Program-made: the position numbers and the translations under genes
Shown here: in pieces, positions 1-6,161 of the stretch
Position numbering within the stretch: the stretch's first letter is position 1
Layout of the letters: each line of letters opens with the position of its first letter
Source of the DNA: Actinomycetes bacterium
Lineage (GTDB): Bacteria > Actinomycetota > Acidimicrobiia > Acidimicrobiales > RAAP-2
Reading direction: 5' to 3'
Length of the DNA stretch: 22,999 nt
Assembly (NCBI GenBank): GCA_025352305.1
Contig: JANXTQ010000118.1
Span: 1-22,999, forward strand
The notes under the pieces: generated by a model
What the model saw: the letters and a program-made list of their open reading frames with translations, nothing else
Told to the model about the DNA's origin: nothing
Database searches by the model: none

Positions 1-1005
1 ACCGTTCGAGCCCAACGAACTGGTCACGGCGAGTTGCTCGCCGTGAAAGACCAGATTGATTCCAATTCGTCGATAGTGAACCAGCGTCGCGCTCCGACCG
101 GGAACGGTGGCAATGGCCTGTTCAAAGTGGACGCTTCCAAAATTTGGAAGAAGTCCTTGACTCACGCCATCGGCTCCTGGCTCATCTTCCGTCACCCACT
201 CGACCGTGCCGGCGGCACCAAAGTTGATCGTTGGAACAATCGGCGTGCGGTAACTCCAATGCTGCGTGTAATTGGTCAGGACGACGACGCGACTTTTGCC
301 GAGCGTGATGGAGGCGTGCATGTGATCGCCCGCGTGCAGCGGATAGAGAGTGGGCGATGGAATAGTTTCCTTAAAGCCCACCGCGTCACCGGCCACGCTG
401 TGATATTCGTACCAGGAGTAGTACGTTGCCTGCCCGGACAAACAGTCAGTATCCGTGCCGACCTGGATTAGGCGGGGATCGTGATAGCCACCAATGCCGA
501 TCCACTGTGATGCCCACGCTCCCAGCGGGGAGTTGCACGTCACCGCGGGTACGGTCCAGTCGCCCGATACGCCCGAGAAGTGAGGGGCCACCGACAGGTA
601 ACCCGACCACAGAGAGTTGTTGACCCAGGACATTGATGGTGCAACGTTTGTAAATGCTCGCGTGACGCCCGTGGGTGCATTCAACGCGACCGCAGGATTC
701 GTAACGGAAACGAAGTGCGACGCCACAGTGGTGGTCGTCGAACTAGGCAGCGGAACTAACCGCGAAGGAGGCGTTGCGCTCACGATGAAGCGTGGAGGGC
801 GCGACTCAGCGTTAATGAGCGCAACGCGCGAAATAGATGATGCAGAACTCGACGGCTGTGCGCCGACGGCCGGCGCTAGTTGCAACGTGGCGGCGCCACC
901 AGCAACGGTCACGACGAGGAGGACTTTGAACTGGCGTCGTACGTTACGAAGGGGCGTGAGCGCTCTCGGGTGCCGGGTGTCTCCAACTGATCCGATATAG
1001 CTCAC
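1..1005 (-). CDS. Secreted G1-family (eqolisin-like) glutamic peptidase, 3' end outside window
   Basis: Open reading frame of 335 codons from a GTG at 1005 that runs off the left edge. The start is chosen because an AAGGAGGG ribosome-binding site lies just upstream (about 1010-1017). The N-terminus has a basic stretch (residues 11-27), a hydrophobic segment (28-47) and a likely signal cleavage after AVGA (46-49), so the product should be exported. The rest resembles the peptidase G1 (scytalidoglutamic peptidase) fold: a WSGY segment near 135, WIGIGG, then LIQVG with Gln181, YYSWYE, and VEWVTED with Glu273. By alignment with scytalidoglutamic peptidase, Gln181 and Glu273 correspond to the catalytic Gln53 and Glu136. 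A long Ser/Thr/Pro/Ala-rich stretch (about 50-130) could be a propeptide or linker. The family is best known from fungi but occurs in actinobacteria. The family call rests on motif spacing read by eye; the C-terminus is unseen. Confidence 0.72.
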   Translation of the reverse strand, partial: MSYIGSVGDTRHPRALTPLRNVRRQFKVLLVVTVAGGAATLQLAPAVGAQPSSSASSISRVALINAESRPPRFIVSATPPSRLVPLPSSTTTTVASHFVSVTNPAVALNAPTGVTRAFTNVAPSMSWVNNSLWSGYLSVAPHFSGVSGDWTVPAVTCNSPLGAWASQWIGIGGYHDPRLIQVGTDTDCLSGQATYYSWYEYHSVAGDAVGFKETIPSPTLYPLHAGDHMHASITLGKSRVVVLTNYTQHWSYRTPIVPTINFGAAGTVEWVTEDEPGADGVSQGLLPNFGSVHFEQAIATVPGRSATLVHYRRIGINLVFHGEQLAVTSSLGSNG

Positions 1006-1088
1006 TGTCCCTCCTTCCCACTCGAGTCAATACTCATGTGCTCGATGATTCCGAACAATTACGTCACATGCGTGAACAACAAATGCAA

Positions 1089-1116
1089 GTATTAAGCAAA
1101 GCAAGAGCAGAGTCAA
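1089..1116 (-). promoter_or_regulatory. Candidate sigma70-like promoter of the G1 peptidase gene
   Basis: On the minus strand TTGACT (1116-1111) is followed after 16 bp by TAATAC (1094-1089), giving a start near 1082 and a leader of about 77 nt before the GTG at 1005. A near-copy of the TGACA-N3-TGTCA motif (1118-1130) abuts the -35 element, where a repressor could act. Matched by eye only. Confidence 0.4.
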
Positions 1117-1117
1117 T

Positions 1118-1130
1118 TGACAACTTGACA
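1118..1130. promoter_or_regulatory. Operator-like site, copy 1 (imperfect)
   Basis: TGACAACTTGACA differs from the perfect palindrome at 1600-1612 by one base. It lies immediately upstream of the proposed -35 of the peptidase promoter. Candidate binding site for the nearby TetR protein (inference). Confidence 0.4.
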
Positions 1131-1271
1131 ATCCCAACGATGTTGTTCTGACGTGGGTTTCTCTATACATTTACAGGGTGTCAGACATGATCTACGGCGC
1201 GTTCTGCACTCCCAGCGACGGAGGTCGGTGCTCTTATATAGGGAACTATTCATTTCACCAAATATTGTTAT

Positions 1272-1284
1272 TGACAAACTGTCA
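1272..1284. promoter_or_regulatory. Operator-like site, copy 2
   Basis: TGACA-AAC-TGTCA is a perfect 5-3-5 inverted repeat with the same half-sites and spacing as the site at 1600-1612. It lies mid-way in the non-coding region, so it may serve looping or an unrecognised promoter. Confidence 0.42.
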
Positions 1285-1371
1285 GGGTTGTAAGCAGTCA
1301 TTACTACAAGATGTTGTTGAATGATTACGTATCTTTACGGACTGTAAACAAGGAGTTGTAACCCCAAAAGC

Positions 1372-1498
1372 AGCGTGCGCCGGACTCGTCAGCGAGGTAG
1401 CACGCTAAGTTGACACACCGTCCATATTCGTAGGAGAGACCTCAAGCGAGGTCCGATTCGGGGAGTTGCTCCAACTGGGTGCGGCACCAAAAGCCCGA
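1372..1498 (+). other. Cluster of hairpins, possible structured RNA or attenuator
   Basis: Seen directly: AGCGTGC (1372-1378) pairs with GCACGCT (1400-1406) and encloses CTCG/CGAG (1385-1396). GACCTC (1438-1443) pairs with GAGGTC (1448-1453) across AAGC. TCGGG (1458-1462) pairs with CCCGA (1494-1498) and encloses AGTTG/CAACT (1464-1476) and GGTG/CACC (1478-1488), a possible three-way junction. I do not recognise a known riboswitch class. The strand is uncertain, because palindromic stems form in either transcript. Confidence 0.3.
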
Positions 1499-1508
1499 TA
1501 ATCATTGC

Positions 1509-1531
1509 AAAAATGACGGTTTTGGCCGTCA
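1509..1531 (-). terminator. Leftward intrinsic terminator-like hairpin without an obvious gene
   Basis: Read on the minus strand, TGACGG (1531-1526), loop CCAAAA, CCGTCA (1519-1514), then TTTTT (1513-1509). This is the form of a short Rho-independent terminator. No leftward gene lies just upstream of it, so it would end a short transcript starting near 1600 or attenuate a long leader of the peptidase gene. Confidence 0.4.
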
Positions 1532-1599
1532 CCTCACCATCGAAATCTCTCGGAGCCAGAACTTCTACGGTTCAAGTCAAAACAAATCACAAGGTTCCA

Positions 1600-1612
1600 T
1601 GACAACTTGTCA
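1600..1612. promoter_or_regulatory. Operator-like perfect palindrome upstream of the PqqC/TenA-like gene, copy 3
   Basis: TGACAA-C-TTGTCA is a perfect 13-bp inverted repeat 36 bp upstream of the ATG at 1649. A weak -10-like GATACT (1635-1640) lies between, so a repressor bound here would cover the -35 region of a nearly leaderless transcript. Regulator assignment to the adjacent TetR protein is inference. Confidence 0.5.
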
Positions 1613-1648
1613 ATGATGGGGCCCGTTTGCAGTGGATACTCTCAAGAC

Positions 1649-2326
1649 ATGACTACAACAATTCACCTAAAGGTTCACGGGGACTCTACGGTGCGTGGCC
1701 TCGTCGAACGAGAGATCCGATCGGGTCGCCTGCGCGAGCACTACTGGTTGCAGTCAATGGAACAGGGCGACGTCACTCCCGATGACATCCGTCGATACGT
1801 GGGCCAGTATCGCTACTTCGTGGCCAAGATCCCCTGGATGCTGGCGGACCTGGTTGATCGTCTTCCCGGAGGACCGGCTCGTGACTACGTCGCGCAAAAT
1901 CTAGAGGCGGAGCTCCTCGATCCGACACGCCTCGAGATCTATGACGAGTGTGCCAGCACGATCGGTGTCGGTCTCGACGACATCTCCATGGGCATGATGA
2001 ATCTGCTCGCGACGTACGACGCAATATTTGAGTCAAGCGAGGCCGCCGCTGCGGCAGCGCTGCTCGCGCACGAATATCAATCGCCGTGTCTCGCTCGAGC
2101 CGTGGGAATTGGTGTGCGTCACTGCTTCGGGCAGAGTTCTCCCGCTACTGGATACTGGGACTTGGCGGTGGGCCGCGACACGCTGCACTCACGTTGGTTA
2201 TTCGATGGCATTAACACCATGGAGTCAACCGAGGGCGATCTCTTGCGTGGAGTTCGCACCGCCAACAGCGCGTGGTCGAATTTTTTCGACGAACAGTTGG
2301 CTGCGTCGATCGATCTCGCTTGCTGA
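1649..2326 (+). CDS. PqqC/TenA-fold (heme-oxygenase-like) protein
   Basis: 225 aa from the ATG at 1649. In-frame starts further upstream (TTG 1607, ATG 1613/1616) overlap or abut the palindrome at 1600-1612 and add residues unlike a helix start, so I prefer 1649. The all-helical pattern fits the PqqC/TenA/HDO superfamily: a basic first helix ending in HYWLQSM (31-37), a long second helix with GQYRYFVAKIPW (52-63), QNLEAELLD (83-91), an acidic helix YDECASTIGV, then AHEYQSP (140-146) and RDTLH (176-180). Family members bind a di-iron centre (HDO enzymes) or an organic substrate (PqqC, TenA). Glu88, Glu142, Asp177 and His180 sit where metal ligands are expected. Two usual His positions appear to be Arg94 and Ala173, so a metal-poor or PqqC-like mechanism is possible. 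Substrate unknown. It lies near the mycofactocin operon but on the opposite strand. Confidence 0.6.
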   Translation: MTTTIHLKVHGDSTVRGLVEREIRSGRLREHYWLQSMEQGDVTPDDIRRYVGQYRYFVAKIPWMLADLVDRLPGGPARDYVAQNLEAELLDPTRLEIYDECASTIGVGLDDISMGMMNLLATYDAIFESSEAAAAAALLAHEYQSPCLARAVGIGVRHCFGQSSPATGYWDLAVGRDTLHSRWLFDGINTMESTEGDLLRGVRTANSAWSNFFDEQLAASIDLAC

Positions 2327-2339
2327 AAAGCGAGATCGA
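2310..2339. terminator. Bidirectional terminator between convergent genes
   Basis: CGATCTCGCTT (2311-2321) pairs perfectly with AAGCGAGATCG (2328-2338) across a 6-nt loop, and T2310-A2339 extends it. The stop codon of the PqqC/TenA-like gene (2324-2326) lies in the loop. The convergent TetR gene ends at 2343. The T-tract after the stem is short on both strands. Confidence 0.6.
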
Positions 2340-2342
2340 GCT

Positions 2343-2918
2343 TTACAGAGGGATCTGACCCATCGAGCGAATCAGGCCGAGTAAACGTGTCTCCGCAGAT
2401 TTTCGCTGGGTTATGCCGTCATGAACCGCGATGACCAATCCGAACAGCGCGTTAAGCAGGATCAATATTCCAGCAGAAACATTGGCCGGATCGTATCCTT
2501 GATCGGTTATCTGCGATGCCCAGCCTCGATTCACGTCGGCGATCATTTGATCGCGAAGTGCGGAACCCTGTGACGAATTACGCGTGCTGCCATTCAAAAT
2601 GTAAGTACCCAGCAGTGCGTAAGCAACCGGCATGTCGAGCCAATGGGGAACCTGGGCGCATTGAAATTCAATTCGCTCGCCGCGATCGACCGGTAACGGT
2701 TGATCGATTCTGAGATAGTCAGTCAGCATCCGTTCGTAGATAAGCGCATAGATGGCGTGAAGGTCAGGGAACAGTTGATGCAGCCACTGACGAGTGATGC
2801 CCGTTTGCTTTGCAATGTGCGCCAACGTGACGTTGCGAACTCCCTCGCTGCCAATCAGTTCAGTCGTCACGGCCACGACGGCATTGATGCGCTCGTAGTA
2901 AGCGGCGCGGTGAGCCAT
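2343..2918 (-). CDS. TetR-family transcriptional regulator
   Basis: 191 aa from the ATG at 2918; an alternative GTG lies one codon earlier (2921). GAGG a few bases upstream supports either. The N-terminus carries the TetR helix-turn-helix at about residues 30-51, with VTLAHIAKQTGITRQWLHQLF matching the usual pattern of recognition helix and following Tyr/Phe. The rest is helical with no motif that names a ligand. It is the last gene of the leftward series after the mycofactocin genes but is separated from the SDR gene by about 170 bp, so it probably has its own promoter. Candidate targets are the TGACA-N3-TGTCA sites at 1118, 1272 and 1600 and an unrelated CCACA-N3-TGTGG repeat at 3028. MftR, the known mycofactocin regulator, is also TetR-type, but I cannot tell whether this is MftR. 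Confidence 0.85.
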   Translation of the reverse strand: MAHRAAYYERINAVVAVTTELIGSEGVRNVTLAHIAKQTGITRQWLHQLFPDLHAIYALIYERMLTDYLRIDQPLPVDRGERIEFQCAQVPHWLDMPVAYALLGTYILNGSTRNSSQGSALRDQMIADVNRGWASQITDQGYDPANVSAGILILLNALFGLVIAVHDGITQRKSAETRLLGLIRSMGQIPL

Positions 2919-3027
2919 CACGCCTCGGGCCCCATTAATTGATCCGCAGTTGCACGAGCATCAGTGACGCAGACCCTAATCACAGTTCACCGCTCGAGCC
3001 TTTCGTTGCCTGACGCGAACGCGATGG

Positions 3028-3040
3028 CCACATAGTGTGG
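3028..3040. promoter_or_regulatory. Inverted repeat upstream of the TetR gene
   Basis: CCACA-TAG-TGTGG is a perfect 5-3-5 inverted repeat about 110 bp upstream of the TetR start. It could be an autoregulatory site or chance. No clear promoter hexamers were found around it. Confidence 0.25.
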
Positions 3041-3089
3041 TCGCTGAGCCCTCCCCATCGACTTAACGCACCGTCAATTTTGTCAACGG

Positions 3090-3875
3090 TCAATTAACCG
3101 TCATTCCGCCGTCCACGGCAAAAACCCCGCCCGTTGCTGCGGAACTGGCCGGTGAACAGAGCCACGCAATCATGGCGGCGGGCTCGCTGGGCTCCAATAG
3201 CCGCCCAATGGGCATCTGTTCGGCGAAGGCCTCGACGCTCTGCAGTCCATATATCTTCGCTGACGCGTCGAGAATCGGCGTTCGCGTTGATCCGGGACAG
3301 ACCGCGTTGGCCGTGATCCCCGTCTCGGCCAAATCCATTGACACGCCACGAATCATTCCGATCACGGCGTGTTTGGCTGCCGAATACGCCGCTAGGTGAC
3401 GCAGACCCATCTGTCCGGCCGCCGAAGCGACCGCCACGACCCGTCCGTGACTTCGATCGGTGTTTTGCAGCATTATGGGAACGGCCGCCTCAATGAGCCG
3501 GCGGGTCCCCAGTACGTTGACCGACCACACCGCGTCCCACGACTCGTCCGTCATCTCCCACAGAGGCACACCTCCAGCGATCACTCCCGCGCACGCGACA
3601 ACGGCATCGAGGCGGCCAAAATGCCGAGACGCCGTTTCCACCGCGAGGCTCATATCCGCGGCGGAACGCACGTCTCCCACGAGTCCGAGCACGGCGTCAC
3701 CGTGGCGCGCAACGACGGCGTCTAACTCTGCCGGCGTCGCCATGGGGTAAGCGATGTCGGTGAGATCCCGACAACGATCCACCGCAACCACGCGGAATCC
3801 GTCATTGACGAGAGCGTCCACAGTGGCTGCTCCGATGCCGCGGGCGGCTCCGGTGACTATGGCGACTCGGTTCAC
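3090..3875 (-). CDS. Mycofactocin-associated short-chain dehydrogenase/reductase
   Basis: 261 aa, GTG start at 3875 overlapping the mftE stop (GTGA), so translation is likely coupled. Classical SDR features: TGAARGIG nucleotide-binding motif (8-15), GDV near 67-69, Asn120 in SVNVLG, and the catalytic Ser151, Tyr164 and Lys168 (YSAAK). A long insert around residues 34-60 between the second strand and GDV is seen in SDRs that keep their nicotinamide cofactor bound. Members encoded inside mycofactocin operons are thought to hold NAD(H) tightly and pass electrons to mycofactocin, oxidising alcohols or carveol-like substrates. That role here is inferred from context and the conserved mftE-SDR adjacency. 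Substrate unknown. Confidence 0.85.
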   Translation of the reverse strand: MNRVAIVTGAARGIGAATVDALVNDGFRVVAVDRCRDLTDIAYPMATPAELDAVVARHGDAVLGLVGDVRSAADMSLAVETASRHFGRLDAVVACAGVIAGGVPLWEMTDESWDAVWSVNVLGTRRLIEAAVPIMLQNTDRSHGRVVAVASAAGQMGLRHLAAYSAAKHAVIGMIRGVSMDLAETGITANAVCPGSTRTPILDASAKIYGLQSVEAFAEQMPIGRLLEPSEPAAMIAWLCSPASSAATGGVFAVDGGMTVN

Positions 3876-4588
3876 TTTTTCTCCTCGACTTCATCGATCA
3901 ACGTCACTACTTCAGCACACCAACGCCGACGAAGTTCCCATCCGTATTCGACATTCGCTGCGAGCGGATTTCCGAGCACTCCCGACGCGCTCACCGCGCG
4001 TACGCCGCTAGTTCGGGCCACCTTCATCCAATCGGTCCCGAGTTCCATTGACGCTTCAGTGGGATCAATCAGATCGAGTCTGACCAAGTTTTCGTCAATG
4101 CTCAGCATCACCGACGACTCCGTGGCACCAGCGTGTGCGTCACCGTCGTGCTCACGCGCTAACCAGTACGCCACGGCGTCGCCTTCGTACTGTGCGGATG
4201 CCTTCACCGCCTCGAGTGCTTCGACGTTTCCGCCATGACCGCTCACGATGATCACCGACGACCAACTCTCGCGAGAACTTCGAATGAGTTCTCTAAGCAA
4301 CGAAATCGTTACCTCCGTACCAATCGACAACAGCCCCGCGAAGCCCTCGTGTTCGCCGCTGGCCGAATACGCCACCGCCGGTGCGACGTCCACCGCGCGC
4401 ACTTTTAGGACGTCCGCGCAGATCGTTGTGGCGATGATCGTGTCGGTGGCTAGCGGCAGGTGCGGCCCGTGCTGTTCAAATGAACCAACCGGAATGAGCA
4501 GACAGCCCCGCGGCCGTCGTGACTGTTCGAGCGAGCTGCGCGTGAGCAGTGATGTGCTCGGCTCGTCGACTGTGTCAGAAACGAGCAC
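3872..4588 (-). CDS. mftE: Mycofactocin peptidase MftE (creatininase family)
   Basis: 238 aa, GTG start at 4588 directly abutting the mftC TAA with no gap. Creatininase-fold metal-binding motifs are intact: Glu38 and His40 in GSFEQHGPHLP, Asp49 in LATDT, GEHEGF (78-83), His118 in SGHGGN, and HAGATES (152-158) with Glu157. In the known pathway MftE hydrolyses the MftC-modified precursor after Gly to free the C-terminal Val-Tyr derived piece (AHDP). Its place between mftC and an SDR gene is typical of mycofactocin operons. A 25-residue N-terminal extension before the first strand has no recognisable function. The alternative of a true creatininase is ruled out by context. Confidence 0.93.
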   Translation of the reverse strand: MLVSDTVDEPSTSLLTRSSLEQSRRPRGCLLIPVGSFEQHGPHLPLATDTIIATTICADVLKVRAVDVAPAVAYSASGEHEGFAGLLSIGTEVTISLLRELIRSSRESWSSVIIVSGHGGNVEALEAVKASAQYEGDAVAYWLAREHDGDAHAGATESSVMLSIDENLVRLDLIDPTEASMELGTDWMKVARTSGVRAVSASGVLGNPLAANVEYGWELRRRWCAEVVTLIDEVEEKK

Positions 4589-5704
4589 TTACTTTGAACC
4601 GAGAAATACCGGAGTTCGCCGTGAGTGATCGGGAGATGACGTGGGGCGAATGCTGAGACGTTTAACTTCGAGGGCCGTCTCACCGTGACCAAAGACACAT
4701 TCAGGATCGGGGTCGGTGAGTTCTAGTCCCGTAAAGAATTTTGCGGCCATGCATCCGCCGCGACAAGCGTCGAAACTCCCACACGACGCGCACGCACCCG
4801 CACTACCTGGTTCACGCAAACTACGAAATAGTTCACTGTCGCGCCACACGGCCGCGAAGCCCGCGTCGCGGACGTTGCCCGCAAGAAACTCGTCATGTAT
4901 GACGAACGGACAGGCGTAAACATTGCCGACGGGATCAATGAGACAGACGACACGACCGGCGCCACACAGATTGAGACCCTCGAGAGGGTCACCGAGGGCC
5001 GATAGATGAAAGAACGAATCACCCGTGAGTATGTGGGGTCGCGCGAGTAACCACTGATACAGATCACGGTTCTGCTGCCGTGTCGGATGCAGTTGGTCCC
5101 ATACGTCTACTCCACGGCCCGACGGTCTCAGTCGCGTGAGACGAAGTTGCGCTCCGTAGTCGCTCGCCAACGATTCAAAATCATCGAGCTGACCCACGTT
5201 GTCCCTCGTCATGACGACCGAGATTTTGAACGGACCAAAATTGGCGTCGCGCAAATGGTCCATGGCTCGCCGCGCTGACGCATAACTTCCCTTGCCACGC
5301 ACGACGTCATTTGTTGCCGCGTCGACGCCGTCAATGGAAACCTGAATATCTAAGTAGTCGCTCGCCGCCAAGCGTCGCGCCGCGAGTGCGTCAATTCGCG
5401 TGCCGTTAGTGGAGAACTTGACGCCGACGTGCTTGTTCACTGCGTAATCGACCAAAGTGAAAAAATCGGATCGCATCATCGGCTCACCACCACCGATATT
5501 GATGTAAAAAATCTGCATCGCAGCGATCTCATCAATAAGGGTTACTGCTTCATCGGTCGTCAGTTCGCGAGGATCACGCCGCCCTGACGATGACAGGCAG
5601 TGAGTGCACGCCAGATTGCACGCGTAGGTCAACTCCCACGTCAAGCAGATGGGGGCCGCCAATCCGCGTTCAAAACGGTCTCGCAGTTTTAACTCAACGC
5701 TCAC
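4589..5704 (-). CDS. mftC: Mycofactocin radical SAM maturase MftC
   Basis: 371 aa, GTG start at 5704, overlapping the end of mftB by 11 bp. The radical-SAM cluster motif is C29-x3-C33-x2-C36, followed by GGGEP (71-75). A SPASM/twitch region supplies Cys for auxiliary [4Fe-4S] clusters: C247, C254, C265, C305, C308, C314, C318 and C336. In the established pathway MftC uses SAM to decarboxylate the C-terminal Tyr of MftA oxidatively and then cross-links it to the neighbouring Val. It works with MftB as the peptide carrier. All expected cysteines are present, so the enzyme should be active. The last 20 residues extend beyond the SPASM domain and are unremarkable. Confidence 0.96.
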   Translation of the reverse strand: MSVELKLRDRFERGLAAPICLTWELTYACNLACTHCLSSSGRRDPRELTTDEAVTLIDEIAAMQIFYINIGGGEPMMRSDFFTLVDYAVNKHVGVKFSTNGTRIDALAARRLAASDYLDIQVSIDGVDAATNDVVRGKGSYASARRAMDHLRDANFGPFKISVVMTRDNVGQLDDFESLASDYGAQLRLTRLRPSGRGVDVWDQLHPTRQQNRDLYQWLLARPHILTGDSFFHLSALGDPLEGLNLCGAGRVVCLIDPVGNVYACPFVIHDEFLAGNVRDAGFAAVWRDSELFRSLREPGSAGACASCGSFDACRGGCMAAKFFTGLELTDPDPECVFGHGETALEVKRLSIRPTSSPDHSRRTPVFLGSK

Positions 5705-5972
5705 TTAATACCTCTGAACGCGCCAGTGATGCGAGCGCGGATTCGTACTGATGGAGTTCGCGGGCTGGCGAAAAATGCTCGAGCGCCGCGGTGGCTGATT
5801 CGTACTTCTCGAGCCCACGAACGAGGTCGACGAGAGTTCGCGATTTAAGAAAAACCAGTCGCCTATTTCCGTGATGGTAAGCCAGCGCGCCAAACTCTTC
5901 GTCGCGCAGGGAGACCTGGGCATCAAGTTGCCAGGGTGCCGAGGCGTCAAACTGCGTCGGCACCGTGCTCAC
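5694..5972 (-). CDS. mftB: Mycofactocin RRE chaperone MftB
   Basis: 92 aa, GTG start at 5972, only 3 bp after the mftA stop, with a GGGGTG ribosome-binding site inside the end of mftA. The protein is a PqqD-like RiPP recognition element: the segment VSLRDEEFGALAYHHGNRRL (20-39) matches the family pattern of a beta-hairpin that binds leader peptides, followed by helices. MftB binds the MftA leader and delivers it to MftC. Its stop lies inside mftC, so the two should be made together. An overlapping alternate frame on the same strand is not coding. Confidence 0.93.
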   Translation of the reverse strand: MSTVPTQFDASAPWQLDAQVSLRDEEFGALAYHHGNRRLVFLKSRTLVDLVRGLEKYESATAALEHFSPARELHQYESALASLARSEVLSER

Positions 5973-5975
5973 GAC

Positions 5976-6086
5976 TTAGTACACCCCACACAGTCCGTCG
6001 ATCGACACCTCTTCAACGAGCAACTGCGAACTCTGGATCTCGTCCGGTTCACCTTCTACTTCGGGCAGTTCGACTGATTCACTCAC
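5976..6086 (-). CDS. mftA: Mycofactocin precursor peptide MftA
   Basis: 36 aa starting at GTG 6086, chosen because AGGAGG (6096-6091) sits four bases upstream. Longer in-frame readings starting above 6086 would run through the promoter and have no ribosome-binding site. The peptide is acidic (many Glu/Asp) and ends in LVEEVSIDGLCGVY, the MftA signature in which the last Val-Tyr becomes the redox core of mycofactocin. Most precursors I know of have Met or Ile where this one has Leu (IDG-x-CGVY). Gly34 before Val-Tyr provides the MftE cleavage point. The gene heads the leftward operon, with its own promoter (6108-6136). Confidence 0.95.
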   Translation of the reverse strand: MSESVELPEVEGEPDEIQSSQLLVEEVSIDGLCGVY

Positions 6087-6090
6087 GGGG

Positions 6091-6096
6091 CCTCCT
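6091..6096 (-). promoter_or_regulatory. Ribosome-binding site of mftA
   Basis: AGGAGG on the minus strand, 4 bp before the GTG at 6086. It is the strongest Shine-Dalgarno in the mycofactocin region and fixes the start of this very short gene, consistent with the high output a RiPP precursor needs. Confidence 0.8.
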
Positions 6097-6107
6097 AGGA
6101 CCCCTTC

Positions 6108-6136
6108 ATTCTGCCCGACGGCGAGGGACATGACAA
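6108..6136 (-). promoter_or_regulatory. Promoter of the mftABCE-SDR operon
   Basis: Minus strand TTGTCA (6136-6131), 17-bp spacer, CAGAAT (6113-6108). The -35 matches consensus in 5 of 6 bases, the -10 in 4 of 6, with ideal spacing. A start near 6101 would leave a leader of about 15 nt, just enough for the AGGAGG site. It lies in the 75-bp gap shared with divergent mftF. Confidence 0.6.
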
Positions 6137-6161
6137 TCACCCTCCGTGCCAGACTGGCCAC

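Larger units (their letters stand above)
1006..1648. other. Long non-coding region with operators and hairpins
   Basis: This 643-bp stretch separates the leftward peptidase gene from the rightward PqqC/TenA-like gene. It is visibly more AT-rich than the surrounding coding DNA. I see no credible gene in it. It holds three copies of a 13-bp inverted-repeat motif (1118, 1272, 1600), a set of short hairpins between 1372 and 1498, and a hairpin plus T-run oriented leftward (1509-1531). It must carry the divergent promoters of both flanking genes. Confidence 0.7.

Noticed and set aside
34..1000. Rightward open frames of 145, 65 and 127 codons
   Set aside because: They are antisense to the peptidase frame, which alone has a signal peptide, a ribosome-binding site and conserved catalytic motifs.
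1113..1301. 62-codon leftward frame in the non-coding region
   Set aside because: No ribosome-binding site, odd composition, and it runs across two of the operator-like repeats.
1376..1400. CTGACGAG on the minus strand, like a hammerhead ribozyme core
   Set aside because: No GAAA box or matching third stem follows, so the core is incomplete.
1430..1500. Resemblance to a c-di-AMP (ydaO) or glycine riboswitch
   Set aside because: Short matches such as GGAGAG or CGGGGA occur, but the other conserved blocks are missing.
3071..3089. CCGTCAATTTTGTCAACGG as a further operator copy or a terminator
   Set aside because: Half-sites do not fit TGACA-N3-TGTCA, and the stem is only about 4 bp long.
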